A stretch of 64,000 nucleotides of DNA from FEN-1297 sp963710735 (GCA_963710735.1 CAVQBN010000006.1:124001-188000); one strand, 5' to 3'. Shown: positions 36,624 through 45,868, counted from the first letter of the stretch. Notes: a model not told the origin generated them from the letters alone. Translations and numbers: made by a program.

Positions 36624-37520
36624 TTATCTGTAAGCAAAAATCATAGCATAAATAATCCAGACAATTATACTGAAGCCGATAGATAATGCGATCCAGCCAA
36701 ATATTTTTATTGCTTTTATAACAATCGGCGGATATGGTTCAACAAGGTATTTTTCCAGTTCACCCTTTTCAACAAGTTCTTTGTATTCGGCAGGCCGATC
36801 AATTTTAAACTCTTCAAGTGGAACTCTTCCGGAAAAAATTACAATATCCATTGGAAATTTTTCAGGACGAAGATGTGTATTAAAAAAATGAACAGTAAAT
36901 ATAAATCCGGTTGCCAGTAGAGCTTCATCGCTGTGAATAATAGTAGCTACATTGATAACCCAGCCGGGAAATATACTGGTTAAGATTTCCGGAAACCAGA
37001 GTGTTAATCCGGTTGAGCCAATAACAAAGATGCCCCAAAATACTGCAAAATAATCAAACTTTTCCCAGTATGTCCATCTACCGTATTGAGGCCTTTTACC
37101 TCTACCTAAAAACCATTTTAATGTGCCGATAATATCTTTAAAATCTTTTTTATTGAAGAGCATGCTATCATGATTTAATATCAAGTTTTTCCAGGATTTA
37201 TATTCTCTCCTTTTTAATTTTGATAGTGCAATGATATGAATGACAAATACACTGAGCATTACCACTGCAAAGAAACGGTGAATATAACCGGCAGATTGAA
37301 ATCCGCCGAGAAGATGAGATAATATGACTGCCCAGCCTGTATATGAAAATTTTAATGTCATTCCGGTAAGGGCAAGACTAATAAAACTTACAATCATTAG
37401 GATATGCAAAACGCGATTTAATCTGGTAAACCGCTGATATTGCATTTTACTTTTTCCATCTGATTTTACTTTAACTGAATTCATCTTTTCATCAACAACA
37501 TTTTCTACTGATTTATTCAT
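36624..37520 (-). CDS. b-type cytochrome membrane subunit (FdnI/b561-like)
   Basis: A 298-residue diheme membrane cytochrome that would pass electrons between the quinone pool and the multiheme proteins. The start is ATG 37520, with GGGGAAGATA before it and an 8-base overlap with the 19-heme gene; frames from farther upstream lie within that gene. Four or five helices are visible; likely heme ligands include the histidines in LNRVLHILM, AGYIHRFFAV, SVFVIHIIAL and FTVHFFNTHL. The C-terminal MDIVIFSGRVPLEEF resembles the ends of relatives in respiratory reductases. The tight link to the 19-heme gene suggests a two-subunit complex. Confidence 0.9.
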   Translation of the reverse strand: MNKSVENVVDEKMNSVKVKSDGKSKMQYQRFTRLNRVLHILMIVSFISLALTGMTLKFSYTGWAVILSHLLGGFQSAGYIHRFFAVVMLSVFVIHIIALSKLKRREYKSWKNLILNHDSMLFNKKDFKDIIGTLKWFLGRGKRPQYGRWTYWEKFDYFAVFWGIFVIGSTGLTLWFPEILTSIFPGWVINVATIIHSDEALLATGFIFTVHFFNTHLRPEKFPMDIVIFSGRVPLEEFKIDRPAEYKELVEKGELEKYLVEPYPPIVIKAIKIFGWIALSIGFSIIVWIIYAMIFAYR

Positions 37521-39537
37521 TATCTTCCCCTTCATTTTCATCCTCCAATGTTTCATCAACATCCGAGCCTTCAGATAATAATTTCTTTATTTCCTTCCTA
37601 TACTGAAGCGAGCGAGGCAACCATAATAAAGTATGTACCCCTGCAATAAAGAATGTACCTACTAAAAGACCGGTCATTCCCCAAAAAGTCCAGAATAAAA
37701 AAGGATATTTAGCTGGTTCATGATGAGTAGCGTGAGTAAAATATCCCGCAAATTGTCTTGTAGCTCCTTCGTGGCATTTTTTACAAGTTTCAACTTTATT
37801 TTGAAAACTGAGATGCGATTTGGGATTTTCAACTGGCAAAATATCGTGTGCACCATGGCAGTCCCAGCATTTGGCCGTCTTAGCATAACCAAGCCTGGAA
37901 ACCTGTCCATGATAAGTGTTGAAATAAGATTCCGCATAATTTTTATGACAATTACCGCAAATTTGCATAATCTCAAGTCTAAAACCGGAATTATCTGTTC
38001 GGCTTATATTATGGGCGCTATGACAATCAAAACAAACCGGCAATTTCTTATCAGTTTTTGTAATGTTTGGAGAGTGAACACTATTCTCAAGTTGTTTTTC
38101 AATACCATAATGACATTTACCGCAAGTTGCAGCAATATTATTTCTGTTTACACTTGAATTGGGCTCGTTGTGAGGAAGCTCCATATGAGCAGTATGGCAA
38201 TCTGTGCAGGTAGCCGTTACAGTAAGGCCACTTTTTAATAATCCTTTTCCATGAATACTCTCTGTATAATTTTCAACTATATCATGTTCTTTTCCCACAT
38301 ACCTAACTGCTGCAGGTTCTCCTTTACGATGACATTTACCGCAAAGATTGGGAATATTAGTATGGAAACTCGGAGATAAAGGATTTTTATTACTCAATAC
38401 ATAGTGAGAGCCATGGCATTCTTCACAAGTTGGAGCATTAGGATCGTTTTTTGCAGACAATTGTCCGTGAATGCTGATCTTATATTGATCGCCTTCATTT
38501 GCATGGCAAATTGAACAATCAACTTTTGGAGTTATTCCAGTACATGGACGCATTAACGATGGATTTACAGTATTATGACATTGACTGCAGGAAATTTTTG
38601 AGTGAACAGAATTCTGCAGTTTAACAACGTCAACAAACATGGAACGTCCGTCACTGGATTTTAAATCAGTTCTACCGTGACACGTTAAGCAGTCTTGACT
38701 GCCAACACTTTCTTTATATAATACGTTTCTAATTTTATGCGGCGGATGGCAATCAACACATACCGGAAGAGTATGTGGCTTTTGTTCCCATAATTTACCT
38801 TTAATAATTTTCCGGTGAACAACTTCAATTTCTTGATGACATTGAGTACACGTAGCGGGAATATTTTTTCGAGCTATTGTAGATTGAGGATCAGAAGGCG
38901 GCAGAATTTTATGGGGAGAATGGCAAGATGCACAATTTGCTGCTACTGAAAGCCCCTTCTGAAGTAATCCTACACCGTGGATACTTTCGGAATAATTTTC
39001 AAGAATATGATCCTGCGGAATATGTCGTTGTATCTGAACCTTCGTACCTTCCTTATGACAGGAGCCGCAAACAAAAGGAATTTTTATTGGAGCTACAGCC
39101 GAACGTATATCTTTAACCGGAAGAATATCATGTGAACCGTGACAATTCTGGCAGCGGGGAGCAAGTGGGTCTCCTTTAGCTACAGATTTGCCGTGAATGC
39201 TTTCGTCATACAGTTTTTGTTCGTCATCATGACAAGGTGCACACTGAGCTGGTGCAACATTAGTTTTATGGGGAAAATCAGATCCGGCAAGATCAGCATG
39301 GCAATCAATACATTGATTACCATTATGAACTGACTCAGCTAATTTTTTACTATCAACGTATACAGAGAATGTTTTGCCATCTTTTTTCCCGGTAAGTGTA
39401 TTATCGCTATGACACATTAAACAATCGCTATTTTCCTGCGCATACAGAATTGAGTTGTTAACAGCTAATAGAGATATTATTACTAAGAAATATTTATAAT
39501 CAGGAATAACGCGATAAATTAATTTGTACAGATTCAT
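37513..39537 (-). CDS. 19-heme cytochrome c built from repeated octaheme units, membrane-anchored
   Basis: A 674-residue periplasmic electron conduit. After a signal segment (about 13-33) there are 19 CxxCH motifs, first cysteines at 39, 76, 99, 129, 157, 202, 230, 260, 283, 317, 341, 371, 399, 444, 472, 502, 527, 557 and 585. Hemes 1-8 and 9-16 repeat with an almost constant 242-residue offset, and hemes 17-19 repeat the spacing and sequence of hemes 3-5 (CHG-HDILPV). SIHG or SVHG motifs supply likely distal histidines. One C-terminal helix (about 613-640) and an acidic tail follow. The next gene, a b-type cytochrome, overlaps its end and probably docks with it. Its neighbour at 39595-41811 shares the first five-heme module. 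Confidence 0.93.
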   Translation of the reverse strand: MNLYKLIYRVIPDYKYFLVIISLLAVNNSILYAQENSDCLMCHSDNTLTGKKDGKTFSVYVDSKKLAESVHNGNQCIDCHADLAGSDFPHKTNVAPAQCAPCHDDEQKLYDESIHGKSVAKGDPLAPRCQNCHGSHDILPVKDIRSAVAPIKIPFVCGSCHKEGTKVQIQRHIPQDHILENYSESIHGVGLLQKGLSVAANCASCHSPHKILPPSDPQSTIARKNIPATCTQCHQEIEVVHRKIIKGKLWEQKPHTLPVCVDCHPPHKIRNVLYKESVGSQDCLTCHGRTDLKSSDGRSMFVDVVKLQNSVHSKISCSQCHNTVNPSLMRPCTGITPKVDCSICHANEGDQYKISIHGQLSAKNDPNAPTCEECHGSHYVLSNKNPLSPSFHTNIPNLCGKCHRKGEPAAVRYVGKEHDIVENYTESIHGKGLLKSGLTVTATCTDCHTAHMELPHNEPNSSVNRNNIAATCGKCHYGIEKQLENSVHSPNITKTDKKLPVCFDCHSAHNISRTDNSGFRLEIMQICGNCHKNYAESYFNTYHGQVSRLGYAKTAKCWDCHGAHDILPVENPKSHLSFQNKVETCKKCHEGATRQFAGYFTHATHHEPAKYPFLFWTFWGMTGLLVGTFFIAGVHTLLWLPRSLQYRKEIKKLLSEGSDVDETLEDENEGEDNE

Positions 39538-39594
39538 CCGATAATAATTCCTTCTTTCAAAAAAAATGCTTCTGAACAGAAAGTTACCCTATTT

Positions 39595-41811
39595 TTATTT
39601 TTTAATATTTTCATCATTACCGGATTGTTGATTTTTCAATTTTTCTAGTTCGGCGGCGTGCTCTTCAGCCATTTCTTCTTCAGTTAGATATCCTTTTACC
39701 CATGAAGTATTCATCGGATATATTTCTGGATTGAAAATTACAAAGTAAAAGTGCCATACTATTATAGCTAAAGTGGCTAACCAAGCTTCGTAGTAATGGA
39801 CTGTTCTGGCAATTTGCCACCCCAATAAGGTGAATATATCTATGAACGTATTATTAAACCACATTATTGTTCCAGTTACCGTCATGACAATAGTACCCCA
39901 AACCAGAGCCCAATATTCTGCTTTTTCAACATAACTGAATCTTTCAAGTTTAGGTTTTACTTTTGAAATACCGAGATTAAACTTTGCCATTCCAATTGCA
40001 TCTGAAAAATCTTTTCTTGTTGGCAGTAAGTCTTTTATTAGCTGTCTTCCTCTTGCAGTAAATAATACGTAATAGATATGATACAAACTTGTAAAGACTA
40101 AAATAACTGCAGCAATTCGATGAAGGATGCTTCTGTACTCAAAAGCATTTTCGCTTAAGTCCCTTATATGCGAAACCCACCATGAATTAGGGAATTGAAG
40201 CATGAAGCCTGTAATTACAAGAACAATAAAACTAAAGGCTAACAAAACATGCTGAACTCTCTCATTCACATTCATTCTTAAGTAAAGAGAGTGGCTATGT
40301 CTCTCTTCAGCTATCATTCCCATCTGTTTAAGCTTCTTTATTTTTGCCTTCTTAATGAAATCCAAAACATTATGAAGAAGCATTGCTCCAATGATAGACA
40401 CAATCATTAAAATATACATCAAAGCAATCCAATAAAGGATTGGTTCTTCCTTTTTATTGGTTGTAGATGCATGAATATTCCCCATTGCAAATTTTTCATT
40501 TGCTCCAGGATGACACTTGCCGCATGTCTTTGAAAGATTTCCTTTATAAACACTTGATCTTGGATCTGATGGAGGTAAAATTAAATGGGCTCTATGGCAA
40601 CTAGCGCAGTTTGCAACAGTAGTTGCACCTCCTTGCAATGCTAGTCCGTGATAACTGTCTTTAAAAGTTTGCCATCTGTTCGGATTAAGGCCATACTTTT
40701 GGGATAAAGTTACTGAAGCATGGCATTTTGAACATACTTCCCGAGATAAATTTGCATATGAAGTAGGAGCTTTCGGATTACTAGGCTTCAAAATATTATG
40801 CTCACCATGACAATCTGTACAAACAGGCGCATCACTGCTTCCATCTTTTAGGACCGCAACACCATGAATACTCTCTCTATATTCATCAGCAATTTTTGAA
40901 TGACATTGACCACAGGTATTAGGGATATTAAATCTGTTTACTGTCGAAGTCGGATCACTCGGACCTTTTACCATATGCGCTGTATGACAATTTACACAGT
41001 TGGCTGCTTTTCCATTACCGGCAGTTAAAGCTTTCCCGTGAACACTATTCTCATAAGAACTTATAAATCCAGCAGATGGAGAGGTTCTAGCCCTAATTTC
41101 CGGATTATCTAAATGACAAGATAAACAAAGTTTTTCCTGTGCAAGTTTTAATTTAGCCGAATCTTTTACGGTAGTAAAAGATACAATCGGATTTTTATGA
41201 CAAGTAATACAGTTCGGAGCTCCTTTAATACCTTCTCTTAATCCATTTGCATGTGCTGAAGACAAATACTCTTTCTTCTTCTCCTGATGACAACTGCCGC
41301 ATGCATTAACAATATTTGTCTTATAAAATTTTGATCCAGGAACTTTTGGCGAAATTATATCGTGTGTGCCATGGCATCCTTTGCAATTAACATCTTTCGT
41401 CCCGTCAATGCCGTTAGCTTTTAACATTTGGGGATGAAACGGATGCAAAACTGCAGCATCTTTATGGCAGGATTCACAGTTTATCGGTTGTATATTTTTT
41501 TTATGTGGTATATTATCAATATTAAATCCTACGTGGCAGGCAATACATTGAAGTTTTCCATGGGCTGAATGACTAAACACTTTAGCATCTACAAATAAAG
41601 AAACAGTCTTTTTGTCTTTTTGCATTGTCAGAGTATTATCGCTATGACACATGAGGCAGTCATCGTTAGATTGAGCACTAAGTTTAAACGAAGTCATCAA
41701 TACAAGAAAGGAAGTCAATAATATGACTAGAAGATTATTTTTTATAAGGAGTGATATCAATGGATTTGTTTGATTTTTTTTTCTTTCCATTTGCGAATTG
41801 AAAACTAACAT
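39595..41811 (-). CDS. 13-heme cytochrome c fused to a b-type membrane cytochrome
   Basis: A two-part protein of 738 residues from ATG 41811 (ATG 41790 is an alternative). A signal segment (about 25-45) precedes 13 CxxCH motifs (from about residue 52 to 434). The spacing of the first five (37, 23, 31, 28) matches the adjacent 19-heme protein (37, 23, 30, 28), so both descend from one module. The C-terminal part (about 455-705) has five or six helices with histidines in ILHRIAAVILVFTSLYHIYY and IVWHFYF, like diheme cytochromes b of the FdnI/b561 type. Fusion of quinol-reactive and multiheme parts in one chain makes a self-contained quinol dehydrogenase. CbcL of Geobacter has a comparable plan. 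Confidence 0.92.
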   Translation of the reverse strand: MLVFNSQMERKKNQTNPLISLLIKNNLLVILLTSFLVLMTSFKLSAQSNDDCLMCHSDNTLTMQKDKKTVSLFVDAKVFSHSAHGKLQCIACHVGFNIDNIPHKKNIQPINCESCHKDAAVLHPFHPQMLKANGIDGTKDVNCKGCHGTHDIISPKVPGSKFYKTNIVNACGSCHQEKKKEYLSSAHANGLREGIKGAPNCITCHKNPIVSFTTVKDSAKLKLAQEKLCLSCHLDNPEIRARTSPSAGFISSYENSVHGKALTAGNGKAANCVNCHTAHMVKGPSDPTSTVNRFNIPNTCGQCHSKIADEYRESIHGVAVLKDGSSDAPVCTDCHGEHNILKPSNPKAPTSYANLSREVCSKCHASVTLSQKYGLNPNRWQTFKDSYHGLALQGGATTVANCASCHRAHLILPPSDPRSSVYKGNLSKTCGKCHPGANEKFAMGNIHASTTNKKEEPILYWIALMYILMIVSIIGAMLLHNVLDFIKKAKIKKLKQMGMIAEERHSHSLYLRMNVNERVQHVLLAFSFIVLVITGFMLQFPNSWWVSHIRDLSENAFEYRSILHRIAAVILVFTSLYHIYYVLFTARGRQLIKDLLPTRKDFSDAIGMAKFNLGISKVKPKLERFSYVEKAEYWALVWGTIVMTVTGTIMWFNNTFIDIFTLLGWQIARTVHYYEAWLATLAIIVWHFYFVIFNPEIYPMNTSWVKGYLTEEEMAEEHAAELEKLKNQQSGNDENIKK

Positions 41812-42096
41812 GACTGCTACCTGCAATTTCTATATTTTCTGTAAAAACTATTTTATCTGGATTTCAACTTAATTTACTAAAAGTTATTCTCGACTTTGTT
41901 GTAAAAGTTTCCAGCCTTTTATTATTTAGATTCGACTTTGCGAAGTTTATTAATACTTTTTTTAATTTTATAAATCATACTTAAAGAAGCATTAAAAACA
42001 GTACTTATATTATTTCTTATAAAAAGTTTTAATATACTGCGGATTTATAATATCATTAATGCTGAACTGATATTAAATAGCGGGACTCTATAATTA

Positions 42097-42171
42097 TCAT
42101 ATCATAAATGCAAAACCAAACATTGCTACAATAAAGAATACAAAAAGTAAGTACATAATTATATTTTTCAT
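42097..42171 (-). CDS. 24-residue single-helix membrane peptide (predicted)
   Basis: A short frame too small for usual gene finders: ATG at 42171, stop at 42097-42099. The product (MKNIIMYLLFVFFIVAMFGF plus AFMI) is almost wholly one hydrophobic helix. AGAGGA lies 7 bases before the ATG, a better ribosome binding site than many neighbours have. It lies between the stress-protein gene and the 13-heme gene on the same strand. Tiny helices of this kind (CydX, CcoQ, KdpF) stabilise respiratory or transport complexes; a similar role here is inference. Chance is possible in such AT-rich DNA. Confidence 0.5.
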   Translation of the reverse strand: MKNIIMYLLFVFFIVAMFGFAFMI

Positions 42172-42233
42172 TTTACTATCCTCTTCTCTGTATAACTTTC
42201 CTTAACATATTTATCAAATTAATTTTTCTTTAG

Positions 42234-42755
42234 TTAATTAAATAAAAACTTACCAAAGGTATTTAATTGAAATTCTTTTTCAGGTACAGTAATGTATGGC
42301 TGATTACCTACTAACTTTGTTTTGTTTATCGACATTACCGGTATACTCGTTTTATTTACTATTCGACTGGTAATGCTATCCGATCTCAAATCAAGAACAC
42401 CCGGCCAACTAAATGTTGCCATAACTATTAAATCAACATTTTCTTTTTCCGCAAATTTTATTATTTCATCTTGAATATCCCCACATCTCATCACTTGAAT
42501 TATCTTAGTGCTTGTTGCTAAACTCTCACGTAAACATTTATTCATTTCAGTTCTTGCTTTCTCTTCAACCCGGTAAAACATTTCACCCATTTCAGGACTT
42601 TCCATTGAAATTATTTCATAAGGAGTACTATCTAAAACATGTAAAACGTAAACATCAGCATCATATAATTTTGCAAAAGTCAGTGCATATTCCAATGCAA
42701 CAAAAGATGATGATGTTAAATCCGACGGGAATAATATTTTTTCAATTTTTTTCAC
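42234..42755 (-). CDS. Universal stress protein (UspA family)
   Basis: A 173-residue cytoplasmic protein. The N-terminal KILFPSDLTSSSFVALEYA, the VDLIVMATFSWPG block and SIPVMSINKT are typical of the UspA fold; the usual ATP loop G-2x-G-9x-G-(S/T) is poorly kept (residues DLRSDSITSRIV), so it may not bind ATP. The start is GTG 42755 with AAGG directly before it, an odd spacing. It is the first gene upstream of the multiheme cluster on the same strand and may mark redox or energy-stress control, which is inference. The last 30 residues are an extension beyond the common length. Confidence 0.88.
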   Translation of the reverse strand: MKKIEKILFPSDLTSSSFVALEYALTFAKLYDADVYVLHVLDSTPYEIISMESPEMGEMFYRVEEKARTEMNKCLRESLATSTKIIQVMRCGDIQDEIIKFAEKENVDLIVMATFSWPGVLDLRSDSITSRIVNKTSIPVMSINKTKLVGNQPYITVPEKEFQLNTFGKFLFN

Positions 42756-43132
42756 CTTAAGTCTATTTCAGCCATAATAATTTTGTAATCGATGAAATTT
42801 TTACCTTACAAAATCAAAGAATATGCCGTAATAATTTTCTCTAAAAAGAGCAATAAAACATTATAATTGATAGAAATAACCACATCTGAGAATTTGAAAT
42901 AAATTGCATTCTCACTTTTGGGAGATTGGAAATTCCCCTGTTGATTTTGACAACAATCACTTATAAAAAGATAAAAATAGTTCTTTTTAAATATATTTCA
43001 ATCAATTAAAAAATAGGCGGGAATCGAAAAATTTTGGCTCAGAATCCAGATAATTAATTACATTAATTCAAGGTATTTATAAAATTACAAAAAAATAACC
43101 ATGACATTAAAAGGATATTATGGACTAAGAAT
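42756..43132. other. Intergenic stretch, no gene seen
   Basis: AT-rich region upstream of the stress-protein and multiheme cluster, where its main promoter is expected. No convincing operator, hairpin or open frame was seen. Confidence 0.45.
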
Positions 43133-44635
43133 CTAATTATTTATTTCTTTTAATTGATTAATCCATGCAAAATCAAACCAATTTTTTATTTTTTCTGATA
43201 CTTCATTTGGATGTATAATATTTATAAACTCATTTCTTGAGGGAATATATTTATAATCTCGTTCCCAATCTTTAATATTTTTTATAATCTGTCCTATGGC
43301 ATCAACTATAAAATAAAGTTCTTCATTAGTCATTGTCGGATGAATAGACATTCTGACCCAACCAGGTTTTTCAGATAAGTCTCCATGATTAATTTTATCT
43401 GTTATGTGTTTAGATTGAGACGGAGTTACATGCAACAAGTAATGGCCATATGTACCGGCACAGGAACATCCTCCTCTCACTTGAATACCAAAACGATCAT
43501 TTAATAGTTTAACAATAAGATTATAATGTATATTCTCAACATAGAATGAAATTGCACCTAATCTATCCTCAATATTTTCGGCAAGTATATGAAGCCCATG
43601 AATTTTATGAAGTTCCTGAAATGCAATTTTTACAAGTTGTTCTTCCCTCTTTTCGATAAATTGAATTCCCATTTCTTCTTTTAAATTTATACAAAGTGCT
43701 GCTTTAATTGTTTGCAAAAATGCAGGAGTTCCGCCATCTTCCCGAAGTTCTATATTTGAAACAAATTTGTGCTGTCCCCAGGGATTTGTCCAATCCACCG
43801 TTCCTCCACCCGGATTATCGGGAACCTGGTTTTTATATAATTTAGAATCAAACACCATTACGCCGGGTGTGCCTGGGCCTCCTAAAAATTTGTGAGGCGA
43901 AAAGAAAATTGCATCGAGTTTTTCAAGCGGATCTTCCGGATGCATATTTATTTCGGAATATGGAGCAGAACATGCAAAGTCAACAAAACAAAGGCCTCCG
44001 TTCTCATGCATTAATTTCGCCATTTTATGATAAGAAGTCTTAATTCCTGTTACATTTGAACAGGCAGTAAATGATCCGATTTTTAATTTTCGATTTTTAT
44101 ATTTTTTTAGTTTTTCACTCAAATCACCATAATCAACCAATCCGTTTTTATCAGGTAAAACATCCACTACATCTGCTACAGTTTCAAGCCATGATGTCTG
44201 GTTTGAGTGGTGTTCCATGTGAGTAATAAAAACAACCGGTTTTAGTTCTTTAGGAAGTTCAAGATATTCTTTTAATTGTTCAGGGATTTTTAATCCTAAT
44301 ATCCTTTGAAATTTATTTATAAGTGCCGTCATTCCGGAACCGGCAGTAATGATAACATCATCCCTATTTGCGTTAACATGTTTTTTTATCAGATCATGAG
44401 CATAGCGATATGAAAGTGTCATTGAAGTTCCGGTTACACTGGATTCAGAATGAGTATTGCCTACAAGTGGTCCAAAAACTTCAATCATTCTGTTTTCTAT
44501 CGGGGCATATAGTCTTCCGCTTGCTATCCAGTCGGCATAAACTATTTTTTTCTCTCCGTAAGGTGAAATAAAAACTTCGTTACAGCCAATTGTATTTTTT
44601 CGAAATGGTTCAAAATATTCTTCTAAGTTCAACAT
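43133..44635 (-). CDS. Class V aminotransferase-fold PLP enzyme (cysteine desulfurase-like)
   Basis: A 500-residue PLP enzyme. The Schiff-base lysine is in SPHKFLGGPGTPG, with the upstream VDFACSAPY supplying the PLP-ring Asp. The C-terminal RGGCSCAGTYGHYLL carries cysteines where cysteine desulfurases have their reactive loop, but the motif differs from SufS and IscS and is typical of a longer, uncharacterised group. Conserved N-terminal NTHSESSVTGTSMT fits this group. There is no SufE or Fe-S assembly gene beside it, so a housekeeping SufS role is not supported. It may act on cysteine or a related amino acid; the reaction is unknown. Confidence 0.85.
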   Translation of the reverse strand: MLNLEEYFEPFRKNTIGCNEVFISPYGEKKIVYADWIASGRLYAPIENRMIEVFGPLVGNTHSESSVTGTSMTLSYRYAHDLIKKHVNANRDDVIITAGSGMTALINKFQRILGLKIPEQLKEYLELPKELKPVVFITHMEHHSNQTSWLETVADVVDVLPDKNGLVDYGDLSEKLKKYKNRKLKIGSFTACSNVTGIKTSYHKMAKLMHENGGLCFVDFACSAPYSEINMHPEDPLEKLDAIFFSPHKFLGGPGTPGVMVFDSKLYKNQVPDNPGGGTVDWTNPWGQHKFVSNIELREDGGTPAFLQTIKAALCINLKEEMGIQFIEKREEQLVKIAFQELHKIHGLHILAENIEDRLGAISFYVENIHYNLIVKLLNDRFGIQVRGGCSCAGTYGHYLLHVTPSQSKHITDKINHGDLSEKPGWVRMSIHPTMTNEELYFIVDAIGQIIKNIKDWERDYKYIPSRNEFINIIHPNEVSEKIKNWFDFAWINQLKEINN

Positions 44636-44941
44636 AGCTAAGCCTAATTAGGTTATAATATTTATACACTATTAAATTTACTAAAATATTTTAATAAAGT
44701 TAGCCGCATTTTTAACGGACAATTTTTCAACTATTGTAATTAAATTATCGTCTCTAGTTTAGTAGATAAAAAAGATGTTACCTTGTTTCACTTAATCTAT
44801 AAAAAAATTTATTATCGACTTTAATATATTTTCGCAAAAATATTAGAACATTTGCATAATAGTCAAAACTAAACATAGTTTTAAATTGCTTCTTTTTTCT
44901 CTATCTTTGTTCCACGTTTTTCAACAAAATCTACCTAGACT
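44636..44941. other. Divergent intergenic region with a candidate Bacteroidota-type promoter
   Basis: The region lies between the minus-strand aminotransferase and the plus-strand sugar kinase. TATCTTTG at 44902-44909 fits the TAnnTTTG -7 element of Bacteroidota, about 33 bases before the kinase start; the matching -33 TTTG is not clear. Confidence 0.35.
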
Positions 44942-45868
44942 ATGGACTACATCATTGGAATGGATGGGGGGGGGACAAAAACTCACTGTATTATAACAGA
45001 CATAAACGGGGAAAAATTATTCGAATGCAGCGGAAATGCTTCAAACTTTTTAGTTCGCGGAACTGAGGAAGTTTCGGAAACTATATACAAATTAATAGTC
45101 GAATGCAAAAATCAATTAAAAATTAATACCGATGATATCAAAGCAATTTTGATTGGATCAACCGGGGCAGGCAGAGAAAATGATGCTAAAAAATTAGAAA
45201 ACAGTTTTATTGCTTTTACTGAAAAAAAAGGGGTGAAGTTTAATCTTTTTCGTGTTGAAAGCGATGCCCGTATAGCTTTGGAAGGGGCATTTTCAGGTAA
45301 ACCGGGCAGTATTCTGATTGCGGGTACCGGATCTATAATGTTTGGAAAAGATGGTAATGGAAATATTCTTAGAGTCGGCGGATTTGGAAGATTTTTAGGA
45401 GATGAAGGGAGCGGATATGTAATTGGGAAAAAGGGATTGGTTGCGGTATCAAAGGAATTTGATGGACGTGGTGGACACACCATCCTATCGGAACTAATCG
45501 CTGAAAAATTTAAAATTGAAACACCAGAAAAATTAATTACTGAAATTTATAAAAACAATTTCGATATTGCTTCAGTAGCGCCGCTGGTAATTACCGCAGC
45601 AGATCAAAATGACGAATCTGCATTAAAGATTATTGATGAAGAGACTGATGAGCTGATATTGCATATAGAATCTATGTTGAGTAAGATTAATCAACCCAAA
45701 CTGGACCTTGTACTAATAGGAGGATTAATTACTAACAAGAATATTTATTCAATAACATTTCTTAATAAAATTAAAAGTAAACTTAAAAATGTTAATGTAA
45801 AAGGACCTGACTCCCCGCCTGAAATGGGAGCTGTTTTAATGGCTAAAGAAATTCTTAAAGTTATTTAG
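44942..45868 (+). CDS. BadF/BadG-type sugar kinase (GlcNAc/MurNAc kinase-like)
   Basis: ASKHA-fold kinase of 308 residues. The phosphate loop GMDGGGTKTH lies at the start, then DARIALEGAF, IAGTGSIMFG and GGFGRFLGDEGSGYVIG, all typical of N-acetylglucosamine kinases of this family; GGLI near residue 260 completes the fold. In Clostridium the related MurK phosphorylates GlcNAc and MurNAc released from peptidoglycan. The following genes (AmpG-like carrier, serine hydrolase, NagZ-like GH3) support a role in cell-wall sugar recycling. A run of nine G bases (44966-44974) encodes the triple glycine of the phosphate loop and is a potential slippage site. Confidence 0.88.
   Translation: MDYIIGMDGGGTKTHCIITDINGEKLFECSGNASNFLVRGTEEVSETIYKLIVECKNQLKINTDDIKAILIGSTGAGRENDAKKLENSFIAFTEKKGVKFNLFRVESDARIALEGAFSGKPGSILIAGTGSIMFGKDGNGNILRVGGFGRFLGDEGSGYVIGKKGLVAVSKEFDGRGGHTILSELIAEKFKIETPEKLITEIYKNNFDIASVAPLVITAADQNDESALKIIDEETDELILHIESMLSKINQPKLDLVLIGGLITNKNIYSITFLNKIKSKLKNVNVKGPDSPPEMGAVLMAKEILKVI

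Noticed and set aside
37674..39333. Several open frames on the opposite strand or in other frames within the 19-heme gene (for example 37720-38157 plus strand).
   Set aside because: They lie wholly inside a gene with 19 regular heme motifs and have no ribosome binding site or family pattern; they are by-products of its repeated codons.
45112..45483. Proline-rich open frame on the minus strand inside the sugar kinase gene.
   Set aside because: It is the reverse of Gly-rich codons of the kinase; the kinase motifs are complete on the plus strand.
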